A DNA stretch of 64,000 bases from Rhodocyclaceae bacterium (GTDB lineage Bacteria; Pseudomonadota; Gammaproteobacteria; Burkholderiales; Rhodocyclaceae), in contig JAOAHQ010000034.1 in NCBI GenBank assembly GCA_026415155.1, positions 1 through 64,000 of the forward strand, written 5' to 3'. The notes under the pieces were generated by a model. The model was not told the origin of the DNA, did not search any database, and was given only the letters and a program-made list of their open reading frames with translations. Numbering within the stretch: position 1 is the first letter of the stretch; each line of letters opens with the position of its first letter. Of the stretch, positions 36,382-47,035 are shown in pieces. The position numbers and the translations under genes are program-made.

Positions 36382-38988
36382 TTAGCGGCCAAGCCAAAGG
36401 GTGAGCGCTGCGCGCAGCTGCTCGTATTGCGCATGCAGTGCAGCGAGCGCCGCTGCATCGGGGAGCTTTCCCTCGCGCAAGTCCGCTTCGAAGCGCTTGC
36501 AATGCGCGGCGAAGCGGGCTGCGCCGAGCTGATTGGCGAGGCTCTTCAACGTATGCGCCCGCCGTGCGGCGGTGGGGGCATCGCTGGCGGCGAGCGCCTC
36601 GTCAAGCGCATTGAGGTTGGCCGGCAGATCCTCGAGCGCGACGGCGACGATGTCGCGGGCGAGCGCCTCATCGCCGCCCAATTGAGCGACGAGGCGGTGG
36701 GCATCGAAGATCTCGCTCTCGCTTCCGGCCGCGCTGGGCGCAGCCGGCTCGGCCGCCGGCGGCAAGGGCGCGACGGGCAGCCACTGGGCGAGCTTGGCCG
36801 CCAGCGCTTCGAGCGCGACGGGCTTGGCGAGGAAGTCGTTCATGCCCGCCGCGAAACAGCGTTCGCGGTCGCCGGTCATCGCATTGGCCGTCATGGCGAT
36901 GATCGGCAGGCGCGCCGCCGCCTCGCCGGCGGCACCGGCGCGGATGCGGCGCGTTGCCTCGAAGCCATCCATGACCGGCATCTGGCAATCCATCAGCACG
37001 AGATCGTGGGGCAGGCGGGAGAGCATGGCGATCGCCTCTTCGCCATCGGCGGCGAGGGAAGCGCGCAGGCCGAGCTTGTCGAGCATACGCGTGACGACCT
37101 GCTGGTTGGTGGCATTGTCCTCGACGACGAGCACCTGCGCATGATGGGCAAAGGCGGGGCGAGGAGCGGGGAGCGAGGGCTCGGCCGGCTCTGCTGAAGT
37201 AGCAGGCGCAAAGGGCAGCGTGACGACGAAGACGCTGCCCTCACCCGGCGTGGAACTCGCCTCGATGTTGCCGCCCATCAGTTCGGCGAGCCGCTTCGAG
37301 ATCGACAGGCCGAGGCCCGTGCCGCCATAGCGGCGGGTGAGCGAGCCATCCGCCTGCTCGAAGGGCTGAAAGAGGCGCGCCAAGGCGGCGGCATCGATGC
37401 CGATGCCGGTATCGCGGATCGTAAAGCGCAGGCGCAAGGGGGCGGACGAAGCAAGTTCCGCTTTGAGGCAGACCTCGCCCGTCTCGGTGAATTTGATCGC
37501 GTTGCCGACGAGATTGGTGAGGATCTGCCGCAAGCGGCCTGCATCGCCGACGAGGCGTTCGGGCACCGCCGCATCGATGTCGATGCGAAAGGCAAGATGC
37601 TTTTGGGCCGCTTGCGGGCTGAAGAATTCGCCGAGCTCGCTCAGGAGGGCGCGCGGCGCGAAGGGGCTCGCTTCAAGCGAGAGCTTGCCGGCCTCGACTT
37701 TCGAAAAATCGAGGATGTCGTTGATGATCGCCAAGAGCGCCTCGGCGCTGTTCTTGATGAGCGTGATGCCCTCGCGCTGCGCTGGCGTAAGCTCCTCGTC
37801 GAGCAGCAGCGTGCTCATGCCGATGATGCCATTCATCGGCGTGCGGATTTCATGGCTCACATTGGCGACGAACTGGCTCTTGGCGCGGCTGGCGGCCTCG
37901 GCGACGGCGCGCGCATGGTGCAACAGCCGCAGATGGAGCATGAGGGCCGCAACGGCGATGATCACCATGCTGCCGGAGACGGCCAAGAGCAGAAAGAGCC
38001 AGGGCCGTTGCTGCTCGATGCGCGGGTATTCGCTTTCGGGGCGGATCACGTGGAGGGTCAGTTCGGCATCGGGCAAAAACTTCCGGCTCATCACGACCGG
38101 CACGGGGGATGCATCGATCCAGACGAGCCAGGGAAAGTCGGCGGCGCGGCGATATTCGATCGTGAGCGGCTCGAGTGAAGCCTGCCGGTATTGCCGGCGG
38201 CGTTCCTCCTCGGAAAGCCGCAAGGCGGCAGCCCCTGGCAGCGTGCGCCCTTCGAGCGACTTGTCATCGGCGAGCACGATGACGCCTTGGCTGTCGGTGA
38301 GAAACGCCTGCGAAAGGCTCGTCTGGTAGTAGCTCAAATCGCGCTTGACGGCGACAAGGCCGATGAAGCGGCCGTCGGCGAACACCGGGTGAGAGAAAAA
38401 CAGGCCCGGGATGCCGGTCGTGCGGCCGACCGCATACTGGCTGCCGGGCTTGCCGGCGCGCGCCTCGATGAAATACTTGCGGTCGGCGTAGTGGGTGCCG
38501 ACGAAGCTCGTCGGCTGTTCAAAGTTGCTCGAAGCGATGCAATCGCCTGCAGCGTTGATCACGAAGGCATGGTCGGCGCCCAGCCGCGTCGCTGCGGCGG
38601 CAAGGAAGCGGTTCAGTTCGAGCAAGGCCGGATCATTCGACCAGCGCGGCTTGGCGATTTCCTTGTCGAGCGGCTGGACGTCGGGCCCGAAGCGCTTGAG
38701 CTCGCGCTGCGTCTGCTCGGAGAAGGTCAGCACGGCGGCCGACTGACGCAACAGGTTGATCGATTCGTTGATGCCATTGCCGATCAGCTCGGCCTGCTGG
38801 TGCGCCTCGGTGAGCGTCTTTTGGTAATGCTCCTCATGCAAGTGCCGGCTGTATTCGCTGGCGGCGATCCAGGAGAACATCCACCACGCGAGGAGGACGA
38901 AGACGACCGGCCAGGGATCGCGTTGGCCCGCCTTGAGCAGGCTGCTCGCGGAGGGCGTCGGCAGGAAAAAGCGGGAGAGGGCGTTCAC
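36382..38988 (-). CDS. Hybrid sensor histidine kinase (CHASE/Cache-like sensor, HisKA, HATPase, REC, Hpt)
   Basis: [18 protein letters not shown]-box, [29 protein letters not shown] Hpt. Confidence 0.9.
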   Translation of the reverse strand: MNALSRFFLPTPSASSLLKAGQRDPWPVVFVLLAWWMFSWIAASEYSRHLHEEHYQKTLTEAHQQAELIGNGINESINLLRQSAAVLTFSEQTQRELKRFGPDVQPLDKEIAKPRWSNDPALLELNRFLAAAATRLGADHAFVINAAGDCIASSNFEQPTSFVGTHYADRKYFIEARAGKPGSQYAVGRTTGIPGLFFSHPVFADGRFIGLVAVKRDLSYYQTSLSQAFLTDSQGVIVLADDKSLEGRTLPGAAALRLSEEERRRQYRQASLEPLTIEYRRAADFPWLVWIDASPVPVVMSRKFLPDAELTLHVIRPESEYPRIEQQRPWLFLLLAVSGSMVIIAVAALMLHLRLLHHARAVAEAASRAKSQFVANVSHEIRTPMNGIIGMSTLLLDEELTPAQREGITLIKNSAEALLAIINDILDFSKVEAGKLSLEASPFAPRALLSELGEFFSPQAAQKHLAFRIDIDAAVPERLVGDAGRLRQILTNLVGNAIKFTETGEVCLKAELASSAPLRLRFTIRDTGIGIDAAALARLFQPFEQADGSLTRRYGGTGLGLSISKRLAELMGGNIEASSTPGEGSVFVVTLPFAPATSAEPAEPSLPAPRPAFAHHAQVLVVEDNATNQQVVTRMLDKLGLRASLAADGEEAIAMLSRLPHDLVLMDCQMPVMDGFEATRRIRAGAAGEAAARLPIIAMTANAMTGDRERCFAAGMNDFLAKPVALEALAAKLAQWLPVAPLPPAAEPAAPSAAGSESEIFDAHRLVAQLGGDEALARDIVAVALEDLPANLNALDEALAASDAPTAARRAHTLKSLANQLGAARFAAHCKRFEADLREGKLPDAAALAALHAQYEQLRAALTLWLGR

Positions 38989-39068
38989 GAGGCGATCGCT
39001 GCTGTGCCTGAGGGCTGCATGGGCGCTCGGGTATTATTGCCCAATTCGATTCTTCATGAGGTTGCCCG

Positions 39069-39902
39069 ATGTCTGCTGCCACCCTCCATACCGCCACGCT
39101 GGTGCGCTCCGAACGCCTGACGCCGCCTGAAGCCGAGGAAGTGCGCCACCTCGTCTTCCGCCGCGAGGATGCTTCGTTCGAGTGCCTTGCCGGCCAATGC
39201 ATCCGCGTCATGGCGCCGGGGCAATATGGCAACCGCTATCACCCGCGCCTCTATCTCATTGCCGAGCCAGACATGGAGCGCGACGGCGGCATCGAGTTCG
39301 CGATCTGCGTCAAGCGGCACGACTACATCGACGACTTCACCGGCGAGCGCCATCCGGGCGTCGCCTCGAACTATCTGTGCGATCTCAAGATAGGCGATCG
39401 CATCGAGTTCGCGGGCCCGGTCGGCTACCCATTCGCGCCGCCGTCCAACCGCCAGGCCGGCATCGTCATGATCGGCATGGGCACCGGCATCGCGCCGTTT
39501 CGCGCCCTGATCCGCCACATCTACGAAAAGCTCGGCCACTGGGAAGGCAAGGTGCGCCTCTTCTACGGCGCGAAGACGGGCCTCGAGATGCTTTATATGA
39601 ACGATGCCAACAAGGATCTTGCCCAATACGTGCATCAGCCGACCTTCCGCGCCTTCCAGGCGGTGAGCCCGCGCCCGGCCTTCGATGCGCCAGTGGCGCT
39701 CGATGAGGCGCTAAAGCGCAATGCCGCCGAGGTCTGGGAGATGCTCGGGGCGCCGGAGACTCATCTCTATCTCGCCGGCCTCCAAGCGCTCCAATACCGC
39801 ATCGAGGATGCCCTGGCTGAGATCGCCGGCTCGCGCGAGCGCTGGCAGCAGAGGAAACAGGCGATTCAAGCGGCGGGACGCTGGCACGAGGTGCTCTACT
39901 AA
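39069..39902 (+). CDS. Ferredoxin-NADP reductase-like flavoprotein
   Basis: RLYLIAEP, MGTGIAPFRALIRHIYE, YLAGLQ motifs of the FNR family. Confidence 0.85.
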   Translation: MSAATLHTATLVRSERLTPPEAEEVRHLVFRREDASFECLAGQCIRVMAPGQYGNRYHPRLYLIAEPDMERDGGIEFAICVKRHDYIDDFTGERHPGVASNYLCDLKIGDRIEFAGPVGYPFAPPSNRQAGIVMIGMGTGIAPFRALIRHIYEKLGHWEGKVRLFYGAKTGLEMLYMNDANKDLAQYVHQPTFRAFQAVSPRPAFDAPVALDEALKRNAAEVWEMLGAPETHLYLAGLQALQYRIEDALAEIAGSRERWQQRKQAIQAAGRWHEVLY

Positions 39903-39914
39903 GGAGAGGTTTTC

Positions 39915-40514
39915 ATGGGCGGGCGAGACGACATTTCCTGGGATGAACTCAAGGCAATGATCCTTTCGCTGGCCGAGCAGGGCCGCGAGACCGATCGCCG
40001 CATGCAGGAGACTGACCGGCGCATGCAGGAGACCGATCGCCGTATGCAGGAGACCGACCGGCAGATCCGCGAGCTCAAGCGCCAGCTCGGGGCCTTGGGC
40101 AACCGGCTCGGGCAATTCGTGCAGGACATGGTGCAACCCGCCGTGGTGCGGCTTTTCCAGGCGCGCGGCATTCCGGTGCATCGCGTCTATCCGAACGCCT
40201 TGGCCAAGAACGACGAGGGCGAGGCGATCCTCGAGATCGATCTCTTGGTCATCAATGGCGATCATGCGATCGCCGTCGAGTGCAAGAGCCGCCTGACCAG
40301 CGACGACGTCGATGAGCATCTCGATCGGCTTGCTCGCTTCAAGGCCTGCTTCACGGAGCACGCCGACAAGATCTTGCATGGCGCGGTGGCGGCGATGGGC
40401 GCGCCGGAGGAAGTGATTCGCTATGCCGAGCGGCAGGGCCTCTATGTGCTCGTGCAGGCCGATGACGACGTGGTGCTGAAAAACCGCCCCGACTTCGAGC
40501 CCAAGAGCTGGTGA
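39915..40514 (+). CDS. DUF3782-type coiled-coil/nuclease-fold protein
   Basis: Heptad repeats RRMQETD plus EIDLLVINGDHAIAVECKSRL PD-(D/E)xK-like motif. Confidence 0.7.
   Translation: MGGRDDISWDELKAMILSLAEQGRETDRRMQETDRRMQETDRRMQETDRQIRELKRQLGALGNRLGQFVQDMVQPAVVRLFQARGIPVHRVYPNALAKNDEGEAILEIDLLVINGDHAIAVECKSRLTSDDVDEHLDRLARFKACFTEHADKILHGAVAAMGAPEEVIRYAERQGLYVLVQADDDVVLKNRPDFEPKSW
39987..40070 (+). repeat. Tandem 21-bp repeats (about 4 units) coding heptads ETDRRMQ
   Basis: GAGACCGATCGCCGCATGCAG and near-identical copies. Confidence 0.9.
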
Positions 40515-40588
40515 GCGCATGCCGCGCGCCACGCGGCCCTCGACGGTAAAGCTGGGCAGGCCATTTCTTCTCCCATTTCTTCTCCCTT

Positions 40589-40605
40589 TCTAAGCTTTGC
40601 TTAAG
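40589..40605 (+). promoter_or_regulatory. QseB/PmrA-like direct-repeat box TCTAAG-N5-CTTAAG
   Basis: Two half-sites at 11-bp pitch upstream of the RND efflux operon. Confidence 0.5.
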
Positions 40606-40831
40606 CTTCGTCGTCTATCTTGCGCACCTGCCTGAGTCAGCTGCCGCAGCTTGTTCGTGCGCTCTCGAACGTCATGCCCTGCGGGCGCTCGACGTTTGAG
40701 CGGGCAGAGCAAGGGAAATAGCTAAGCGTCGTGAGAGCGCTGGGAATGCCGTTGAATGAGATCAGGGCAGGCAGGCGGGTCATGCCCAAGGCTGCTGCAC
40801 GTCAGTTTTTCACGAAAAGGGGGTCAGTCGC

Positions 40832-41914
40832 ATGCGTCTGATGGCGATCTTGGCAGTTTTGTGTCCGTCCGTCATGGCGCTGGCGGCCGAAGAAACCTTG
40901 ATCCGGTTCTCGCCGCAGCAGGCCGAGCGGCTGGGGATCGTTATCCAAGCGGCCGGGCAAGGGGCGCGCCAGGGGGGCGCACGACTTCCTGCGCAAGTGC
41001 TGATTCCGCCTGCCCAGGTCGAAGTGGTCAGCGCGCCCCTGCCGGCCATGGTGGCGAAGGTGCTGGTCGCCTATGGCGAGACGGTGAGGAAAGGGCAGCC
41101 GCTCGCACGCTTGCAGGGCGCCGCCTTTCTCGAAGCGCAACGCGCCTATCAGGAGGCGCGCGCGCAGGCGGCGCTGGCGGCGGAAAACCGCCGCCGCGAC
41201 GAGGCACTGTTCGCCGATGGCATCATCAGCCAGGCGCGCCTGTCGGCGAGCCGCACCAGCGAACACGAGGCCGCCACCCGTCTGGCGGAAAGACGCCAGG
41301 CGTTGCGGCTGGCCGGTCTTGCCGAAACCGATGCGCCCGGCGCGCTCCATGACGCAGTGCTGCTGCGCGCGCCATTCGACGGCGTGGTGCTCGAGGCCCT
41401 GGTCCAGCCTGGTCAGCGCGTCGATGGGCAGACGCCGCTCTTCAAACTGGGCCGCCTGGCGCCGCTGTGGCTGGAGATGCAGGCCAGCGCCGAGCAGGCG
41501 GCGCAGCTCGTGCCCGGCGACGCCGTGCTGTTGCCGGGCTGCGCCCAGCCGGCACGTGTGACGCTGATCGCGCCGCAGATGCAGTTGGCCAGCCAATCCG
41601 TGCTGATCCGCGCGGAGATGCCCCAGCCGGCCGGCTGCATCAAGCCTTTCCAGTTCATCCAGGCCGAGGTGGCGAGGCGTCGCCCCGCCGAGGGCGTGAT
41701 GCTGCCGGCGGCGGCCTTGGTGCGCCATCAGGGGAAGAGCTGGATCTTCCTCGCCACGGCAGAGGGCTTCCGGCCGCTGCCGGTCGAGGTGGTCGACGAG
41801 TCACCGGGCATGGTCCGGATCCGGGCCGAGATTCCGGCCGATGCCCACGTCGCCGTCAAGGGCGTGGCGGCGATCAAGGCGGCCTGGCTGGGCTTGGGCG
41901 CCGGCGGGGAATGA
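40832..41914 (+). CDS. RND efflux periplasmic adaptor (CzcB-like)
   Basis: Signal peptide, HlyD-type hairpin and barrel; upstream of CzcA-like. Confidence 0.85.
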   Translation: MRLMAILAVLCPSVMALAAEETLIRFSPQQAERLGIVIQAAGQGARQGGARLPAQVLIPPAQVEVVSAPLPAMVAKVLVAYGETVRKGQPLARLQGAAFLEAQRAYQEARAQAALAAENRRRDEALFADGIISQARLSASRTSEHEAATRLAERRQALRLAGLAETDAPGALHDAVLLRAPFDGVVLEALVQPGQRVDGQTPLFKLGRLAPLWLEMQASAEQAAQLVPGDAVLLPGCAQPARVTLIAPQMQLASQSVLIRAEMPQPAGCIKPFQFIQAEVARRRPAEGVMLPAAALVRHQGKSWIFLATAEGFRPLPVEVVDESPGMVRIRAEIPADAHVAVKGVAAIKAAWLGLGAGGE

Positions 41915-41917
41915 GCG

Positions 41918-44900
41918 ATGTTCCAGAAGCTCGTCGAGTTCGCGCTGACGCAGCGGCTGTTGGTGATCATCGCGACCTTGCTGTTGATCGGCGCCGGCGT
42001 GTATGCCTTCCGCACGCTGCCGATCGATGCCTTTCCCGACGTCTCATCGACGCAGGTCAAGATCATCGTCAAGGCGCCGGGCATGACACCCGAGGAGGTC
42101 GAAGCGCGCATCGTCACGCCGATCGAGCTCGAATTGCTCGGCATCCCGAATCAGCGCGCGATGCGCGCCGTGGCCAAATATGCGATCGCCGACATCACGC
42201 TCGACTTCGTCGACGGCACCGACATCTACTGGGCGCGCCAGCAGGTCTCCGAGCGGCTCGCCGGCGTGATGAAGGATTTTCCTGCCGAGGTCTCCGGGGG
42301 GCTGGCGCCGATCACCACGCCCTTGGGCGAGATGCTGATGTTCACGATCGAAGGCGATCTGCCGCTCGACGAAAAGCGCGCCTTGCTCGACTGGGTGATC
42401 CGTCCGCAACTGCGCACCCTGCCGGGCGTGGCCGATGTCAATGCCTTGGGCGGCTATGTGCGCAGCTTCGAGGTGGTGCCCAACTTGCTCGCGCTCAAAG
42501 CCCGCGGCCTGACGCTCGCCGACTTGCGCCGCGCGCTGGAAGCGAACAACCGCAACGATGGCGCCGGCCGGTTGAGCGAAGGAGAGGAGGCGTGGCTGGT
42601 GCGCGTCGAAGGCAGCGTCAAGACGCTGGAAGACTTGCGCGCGATCGTCGTGCCGGACGCGCACAGCGGGCACGCACCGCATGTGACCCGTGTCGGCGAC
42701 GTCGCCGAGGTGCGCATCGGCAGCCTGACGCGCTACGGCTATGTCACCCATGGCGGCAAGGAAGAGGCGGTCGAGGGCCTCGTGCTCGGCCTGCGCGGGG
42801 CGAATGCGCGCGCCGTGGTCGACAGCGTACGGGCCAAGCTCGCCGAGCTCCAGCCGCTGCTGCCCCCGGGCGTGACGACGAAGATCTTCTACGACCGCGG
42901 CGCGCTCGTCGACCGCGCCATCGGCACCGTCTCGAAGGCGCTCACCGAGGCGATCGTGCTGGTGCTGGTGCTGCTGCTCGCTTTCCTCGGCAACCTGCGC
43001 GCGGCGGTTGCGGTGGCCTGCGTGCTGCCGCTCGCCGCGCTCGTCACCTTCCTCCTCATGCAGGCCTTCGGCATGTCGGCGAACCTGATGAGCCTCGGTG
43101 GGCTTGCCATCGCGATCGGCATGCTCGTCGATGCCGCCGTGGTGGTGGTCGAGAACGTCGAGGCGCGGCTCGCCAACGCCGCCGACGCGCAGCTCCCCTT
43201 CCTGCATCGCATCTACCGCGCGGTGCGCGAAGTCACCGTGCCGGTGGTCTCCGGCATCCTGATCATCGTCATCGTCTTTTTGCCGCTTCTGACCCTGCAG
43301 GGCCTGGAGGGAAAGCTGTTCATCCCGGTGGCGCTGACCATCGTCTTCGCGCTGTCGGGCTCCTTGCTGCTGTCGCTGACGGTGATTCCGGTGCTCACCT
43401 CGTTCCTGCTCAAGCCCGCCGCGGCCCCCCATGAGCCCTGGCTGCCGCGGCAGGCGCTGCGGCTTTACACGCCGGTGCTCGCCTGGAGTCTCGCCAACGC
43501 GAAGAAAGTCGTCGCCGGCGCGGTGATCCTGCTCGCCGCCGCGATCCTCGCCTTCTTCCAGCTCGGCAAGACCTTCATGCCGACGATGGACGAGGGCGAC
43601 ATCCTGTTGCAGCTTGCCAAGCTGCCCTCGATCGGCCTCGAACAGAGCCGTGACACCGATCTCGCCGTGCAAAAGGCCTTGCTCGAACGCGTGCCGGAAA
43701 TCCAGGACATCGTCGCGCGCACCGGCTCCGACGAGCTGGGCCTCGATCCGATGGGGCTCAATGAAACCGACAGCTTCCTCGTGCTCGCCCCGCGCGAGAA
43801 ATGGCGCCAGCCGGACAAGGCAGCGTTGATCGACGAGATCCGCCGCGTGATGGCCGAATTCGCCGGCATGGACATCGCCTTCACGCAGCCGATCGAGATG
43901 CGCGTCTCCGAGATGCTCACCGGCACGCGCGGCGATCTGGCGCTCAAGATTTTCGGCAACGATCTGGCCACCCTCAACGAGCTGGCGGAGAGAATCGCCG
44001 CGCTGCTCAAAACCATTCCCGGCGCAGAGGACGTGCTCACCGTGAAGAACGAGGGCGTGCAGTACTTCACGGTCGAGGTCGACCGGCTGATGGCCGGCCG
44101 CTTCGGCCTCACGGTCGAGGAAATCGCCGGCGCCTTGCGCGCCCAGCTCGAAGGCCAGCCGCTCGGCCTCGTGCTCGAAAGGGGGCGGCGTACGCCGCTC
44201 GTGCTACGTGGCGCGGAGGATGTGCGCCTTTCGCCGGCCCTGTTCGCCGGCCTGCAGATCGCCTTGCCCAGCGGCGAGACGGTGCCGCTCTCGCAGATCG
44301 CGCGGCTCAAGCGCGTCGCCGGGCCGGTCAAGGTCGACCATGAAAACGCCGCGCGGCTCGCCGTCGTCCAGGCGAGCGTCGCGGGCCGCGATCTGGTCGG
44401 CTTCGTCGATGAGGCGAAGGCGCGCGTGGCCGCCGAAGTGCCGCTGCCGCCGGGCTACCGGCTCGCCTGGGGCGGCCAGTTCGAGAACCAGCAGCGCGCC
44501 GCCAAGCGCTTGATGCTCGTCGTGCCGGTGGCACTGGCGCTGATCTTCCACATCCTGTTTACCACCTTCGGCTCGGTGCGCCAGGCGGCGATGGTGTTCG
44601 TCAACATCCCCTTCGCGCTGATCGGCGGCGTCTTCGCCTTGCTCATCGCCGGCGAATATCTTTCCGTGCCGGCTTCGGTAGGCTTCATCGCGCTGTTGGG
44701 GATCGCGGTGCTCAATGGACTCGTGCTGATCTCCTATTTCAACCAGCTGCGCGCCCAGGGCATGCCGCTCGAACGCGTCGTCGTCGAAGGCGCCCAGCGC
44801 CGCCTGCGGCCGGTGCTGATGACCGCCTCGATCGCCGCCTTCGGCCTCGTGCCGCTCCTCTATGCGAGCGGCCCCGGCTCCGAGATCCAGCGGCCGCTGG

Positions 44901-44992
44901 CCATCGTCGTCATCGGCGGCCTCGTCACGTCGACGCTGTTGACGCTCATCATGCTGCCGATCTTCTATCAACGTTGGGGAAAAGCCTCATGA
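41918..44992 (+). CDS. Heavy-metal-type RND efflux pump (CzcA family)
   Basis: 1024 aa, PIDAFPDVSSTQVKI, FMPTMDEGDI motifs. Confidence 0.9.
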   Translation: MFQKLVEFALTQRLLVIIATLLLIGAGVYAFRTLPIDAFPDVSSTQVKIIVKAPGMTPEEVEARIVTPIELELLGIPNQRAMRAVAKYAIADITLDFVDGTDIYWARQQVSERLAGVMKDFPAEVSGGLAPITTPLGEMLMFTIEGDLPLDEKRALLDWVIRPQLRTLPGVADVNALGGYVRSFEVVPNLLALKARGLTLADLRRALEANNRNDGAGRLSEGEEAWLVRVEGSVKTLEDLRAIVVPDAHSGHAPHVTRVGDVAEVRIGSLTRYGYVTHGGKEEAVEGLVLGLRGANARAVVDSVRAKLAELQPLLPPGVTTKIFYDRGALVDRAIGTVSKALTEAIVLVLVLLLAFLGNLRAAVAVACVLPLAALVTFLLMQAFGMSANLMSLGGLAIAIGMLVDAAVVVVENVEARLANAADAQLPFLHRIYRAVREVTVPVVSGILIIVIVFLPLLTLQGLEGKLFIPVALTIVFALSGSLLLSLTVIPVLTSFLLKPAAAPHEPWLPRQALRLYTPVLAWSLANAKKVVAGAVILLAAAILAFFQLGKTFMPTMDEGDILLQLAKLPSIGLEQSRDTDLAVQKALLERVPEIQDIVARTGSDELGLDPMGLNETDSFLVLAPREKWRQPDKAALIDEIRRVMAEFAGMDIAFTQPIEMRVSEMLTGTRGDLALKIFGNDLATLNELAERIAALLKTIPGAEDVLTVKNEGVQYFTVEVDRLMAGRFGLTVEEIAGALRAQLEGQPLGLVLERGRRTPLVLRGAEDVRLSPALFAGLQIALPSGETVPLSQIARLKRVAGPVKVDHENAARLAVVQASVAGRDLVGFVDEAKARVAAEVPLPPGYRLAWGGQFENQQRAAKRLMLVVPVALALIFHILFTTFGSVRQAAMVFVNIPFALIGGVFALLIAGEYLSVPASVGFIALLGIAVLNGLVLISYFNQLRAQGMPLERVVVEGAQRRLRPVLMTASIAAFGLVPLLYASGPGSEIQRPLAIVVIGGLVTSTLLTLIMLPIFYQRWGKAS

Positions 44993-45303
44993 GCAAGCCC
45001 ATCGACGTCTGTCTCCATCTGATCCTGCCCAATGCCCTGAAAGACAAGGTGCTCGACGAACTCCTCAAGCATCCGGAGTGGGTGGGGCCCTTCACCACCC
45101 ATCGCGTCGAAGGCCATGGCGACCCCGACAGCATCGAAAGCCCGGCCGAGAAGGTGCGGGGCCGCGCCGAGCGAGTGCGCATCGAAATCCTGCTGGAAGC
45201 CCGCCATGTCGATGCGTTGCTCGCCGAACTGTCTGCCGGGCTGGCGAGCCGTGAGAGCGTCTGGTGGCTGACGCCGGTGCTGCGCGCGGGGAGCCTGGCA
45301 TGA
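44989..45303 (+). CDS. DUF3240-like small protein
   Basis: MSKPIDVCLHLILPNALKDKVLDELLKHPEWVGPFTT...; ATGA overlap with pump gene. Confidence 0.7.
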   Translation: MSKPIDVCLHLILPNALKDKVLDELLKHPEWVGPFTTHRVEGHGDPDSIESPAEKVRGRAERVRIEILLEARHVDALLAELSAGLASRESVWWLTPVLRAGSLA

Positions 45304-46577
45304 GAAGACTGCTTGCGGCCGGCATGCTGGCAGTTGCCTGTCTCGCGCAGGGCGCCGAGGTGGCCGATCTGCCACCTCAAGAGACAGTTCTCGAAGCCTT
45401 GCGCGTCCACCCGCAGGTGCAGGCGGCGCTCGCTGGCCTGCGCGCGGCCCAGGCGCAGCGCGACGGACTCCTGGCCGGGCCGCACGAATTCACGTTGCGC
45501 GCAATGGCGCAAAGCCGCAAGGACCGCAGCATCGACCAGCGCTACCGCGAGCATGAGATCGGCATCGAGCGCAGCTTGCGCCTGCCGGGCAAGGTGGCGC
45601 TGGACGCCGATCTCGGCACGGCCGGCCTCGAAGTCGCGCGTCATGCGCTCGGCGAGGCGCTGCATGCCGTCAGTCGCGAGCTGCTCGCACGCTGGTTCGC
45701 CTGGCAGCGCGAGGCGGCCGCCGTCACCGACTGGCAGGCGCAAGTGGCGATCTGGCGCGAACTCGAGACGGCCGTGCGCAAAAAAGTCGGCGCTGGCGAG
45801 ACGGCACGTCTCGAGGCGATGCTGATCGATGCGCAGCTCAAACAAGCCGAAGCCCAGCTCGCCCAGGCGCAGGCGCGGCGCGAACGCGCCGCGCGCGAGT
45901 GGCGGCAGCATTTCCCAGGCATTGGCCTGCCGGATGCGCCGCGGCTCGCCGAGCCGCAACCCATCGATGCTTCGCCGGATGCCATCGCGCGCTGGCGCGC
46001 GCGCATCCTCGCCGAGCACCACGAGCTCGCCGTCGCGCGCAGCGAGGCGCGCCGCAGCCGCCTTGCCGCCGCGCGCGCCGAGGCCGAGCGCCGGCCCGAT
46101 CCGACCGTGGGCCTGACGCTCGGCAGCGAGCGCGATGGCCAAGAGCGCTTGCTCGGCGTGCATCTTTCGATTCCGCTGCCAGGCGAAGCCCGCACGGCGG
46201 GCGCCCGTGCCGCCAGCGCCGAGGCCGATGCCGCCGCGGCGCGTGAAAGCCTCGCGCTGGCGCGCGCCGAGGCCGAGGCAAGCCAGGCCGTCGCCGCCGC
46301 GGCCGATGGCTTCACGCAATGGCGCCGCCATGCGGAGGTCGCACGGCAGATGGAGGAAAACGCCCGCCTCGTCGAGAAAGCCTGGCGGCTCGGCGAAGGC
46401 CAGTATGCCGAGCTGCAGGCTGCGCGCCGCCAGGCGATCGAAGCGCGGCTCGCCGCCAGCCTCGCGCTGCTCGAGGCCAATGAAGCGCGTTACCGGCTGC
46501 TGCTCGACGCGCACGAGCTATGGGATTTCGAGAGCATAGGAAGTGATGCGGATAAGCGAGACTTAAGCCAGCGCTAA
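45300..46577 (+). CDS. TolC-family outer-membrane efflux protein (CzcC-like)
   Basis: Signal peptide and paired long helices; operon context. Confidence 0.85.
   Translation: MRRLLAAGMLAVACLAQGAEVADLPPQETVLEALRVHPQVQAALAGLRAAQAQRDGLLAGPHEFTLRAMAQSRKDRSIDQRYREHEIGIERSLRLPGKVALDADLGTAGLEVARHALGEALHAVSRELLARWFAWQREAAAVTDWQAQVAIWRELETAVRKKVGAGETARLEAMLIDAQLKQAEAQLAQAQARRERAAREWRQHFPGIGLPDAPRLAEPQPIDASPDAIARWRARILAEHHELAVARSEARRSRLAAARAEAERRPDPTVGLTLGSERDGQERLLGVHLSIPLPGEARTAGARAASAEADAAAARESLALARAEAEASQAVAAAADGFTQWRRHAEVARQMEENARLVEKAWRLGEGQYAELQAARRQAIEARLAASLALLEANEARYRLLLDAHELWDFESIGSDADKRDLSQR
45784..45806 (-). repeat. Dispersed 23-bp motif copy: GCCGTCTCGCCAGCGCCGACTTT
   Basis: Inside the TolC-family gene. 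Confidence 0.85.
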
Positions 46578-46589
46578 GCCTTGCTTAAG
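46562..46589 (+). promoter_or_regulatory. QseB/PmrA-like triple direct repeat CTTAAG-N5-GCTAAG-N5-CTTAAG
   Basis: Three half-sites at exact 11-bp pitch; shares CTAAGCyTTGCTTAAG with 40590-40605. Confidence 0.55.
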
Positions 46590-46638
46590 TCGCGGGGCAC
46601 ACACTGCGAATGTGTTCATTCACCGCAGGAGCCTCGTC

Positions 46639-47034
46639 ATGAAATCCATCTTTCCCTCGCTGGCGCTCGCTTTGGCTTGGAGCGCCCAGGCCGCCACGCC
46701 CGCCCAACTGATGTCCGGCTATGCCGCTGCCGCCGGCGCCGGCTTCAAAGCCGAAGCCGCGCGCGGCGCCGAGTTTTACAAACGGAATTTCGGCGTCTCG
46801 GCGAAGATGCCGTCATGCACGAGTTGCCATACCGAGCATCCTTCCCAGCCCGGCCGCCATGTCGTCACCGACAAGCCGATCAAACCGCTCGCGCCGGCTG
46901 CCAATCCAGAACGCTTCACCGATCCGGCGAAGGTCGAGAAGTGGTTCAAGCGCAACTGCAGCGAGGTCGTCGGCCGCGAGTGCACCGCCGCCGAGAAGGC
47001 CGACTTCATAGCCTTCATTACGGGAGGACACTGA
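46639..47034 (+). CDS. DUF1924 / SHP-like monoheme cytochrome c
   Basis: Signal peptide, CTSCH heme motif. Confidence 0.8.
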   Translation: MKSIFPSLALALAWSAQAATPAQLMSGYAAAAGAGFKAEAARGAEFYKRNFGVSAKMPSCTSCHTEHPSQPGRHVVTDKPIKPLAPAANPERFTDPAKVEKWFKRNCSEVVGRECTAAEKADFIAFITGGH

Positions 47035-47035
47035 G

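Noticed and set aside
39987-40070. CRISPR-like or VNTR array
   Set aside because: Repeats are 21-bp, contiguous, in-frame and encode heptads; no spacers and no cas genes.
40515-40831. Decayed gene or ncRNA in the gap before the RND operon
   Set aside because: Short tandem CATTTCTTCTCC and scattered inverted repeats are present but no convincing ORF or RNA fold beyond the regulatory box.
46203-46226. GCCCGTGCCGCCAGCGCCGAG resembling the motif
   Set aside because: Needs an insertion to align and lacks the TTT end; probably coincidence in alanine-rich coding sequence.
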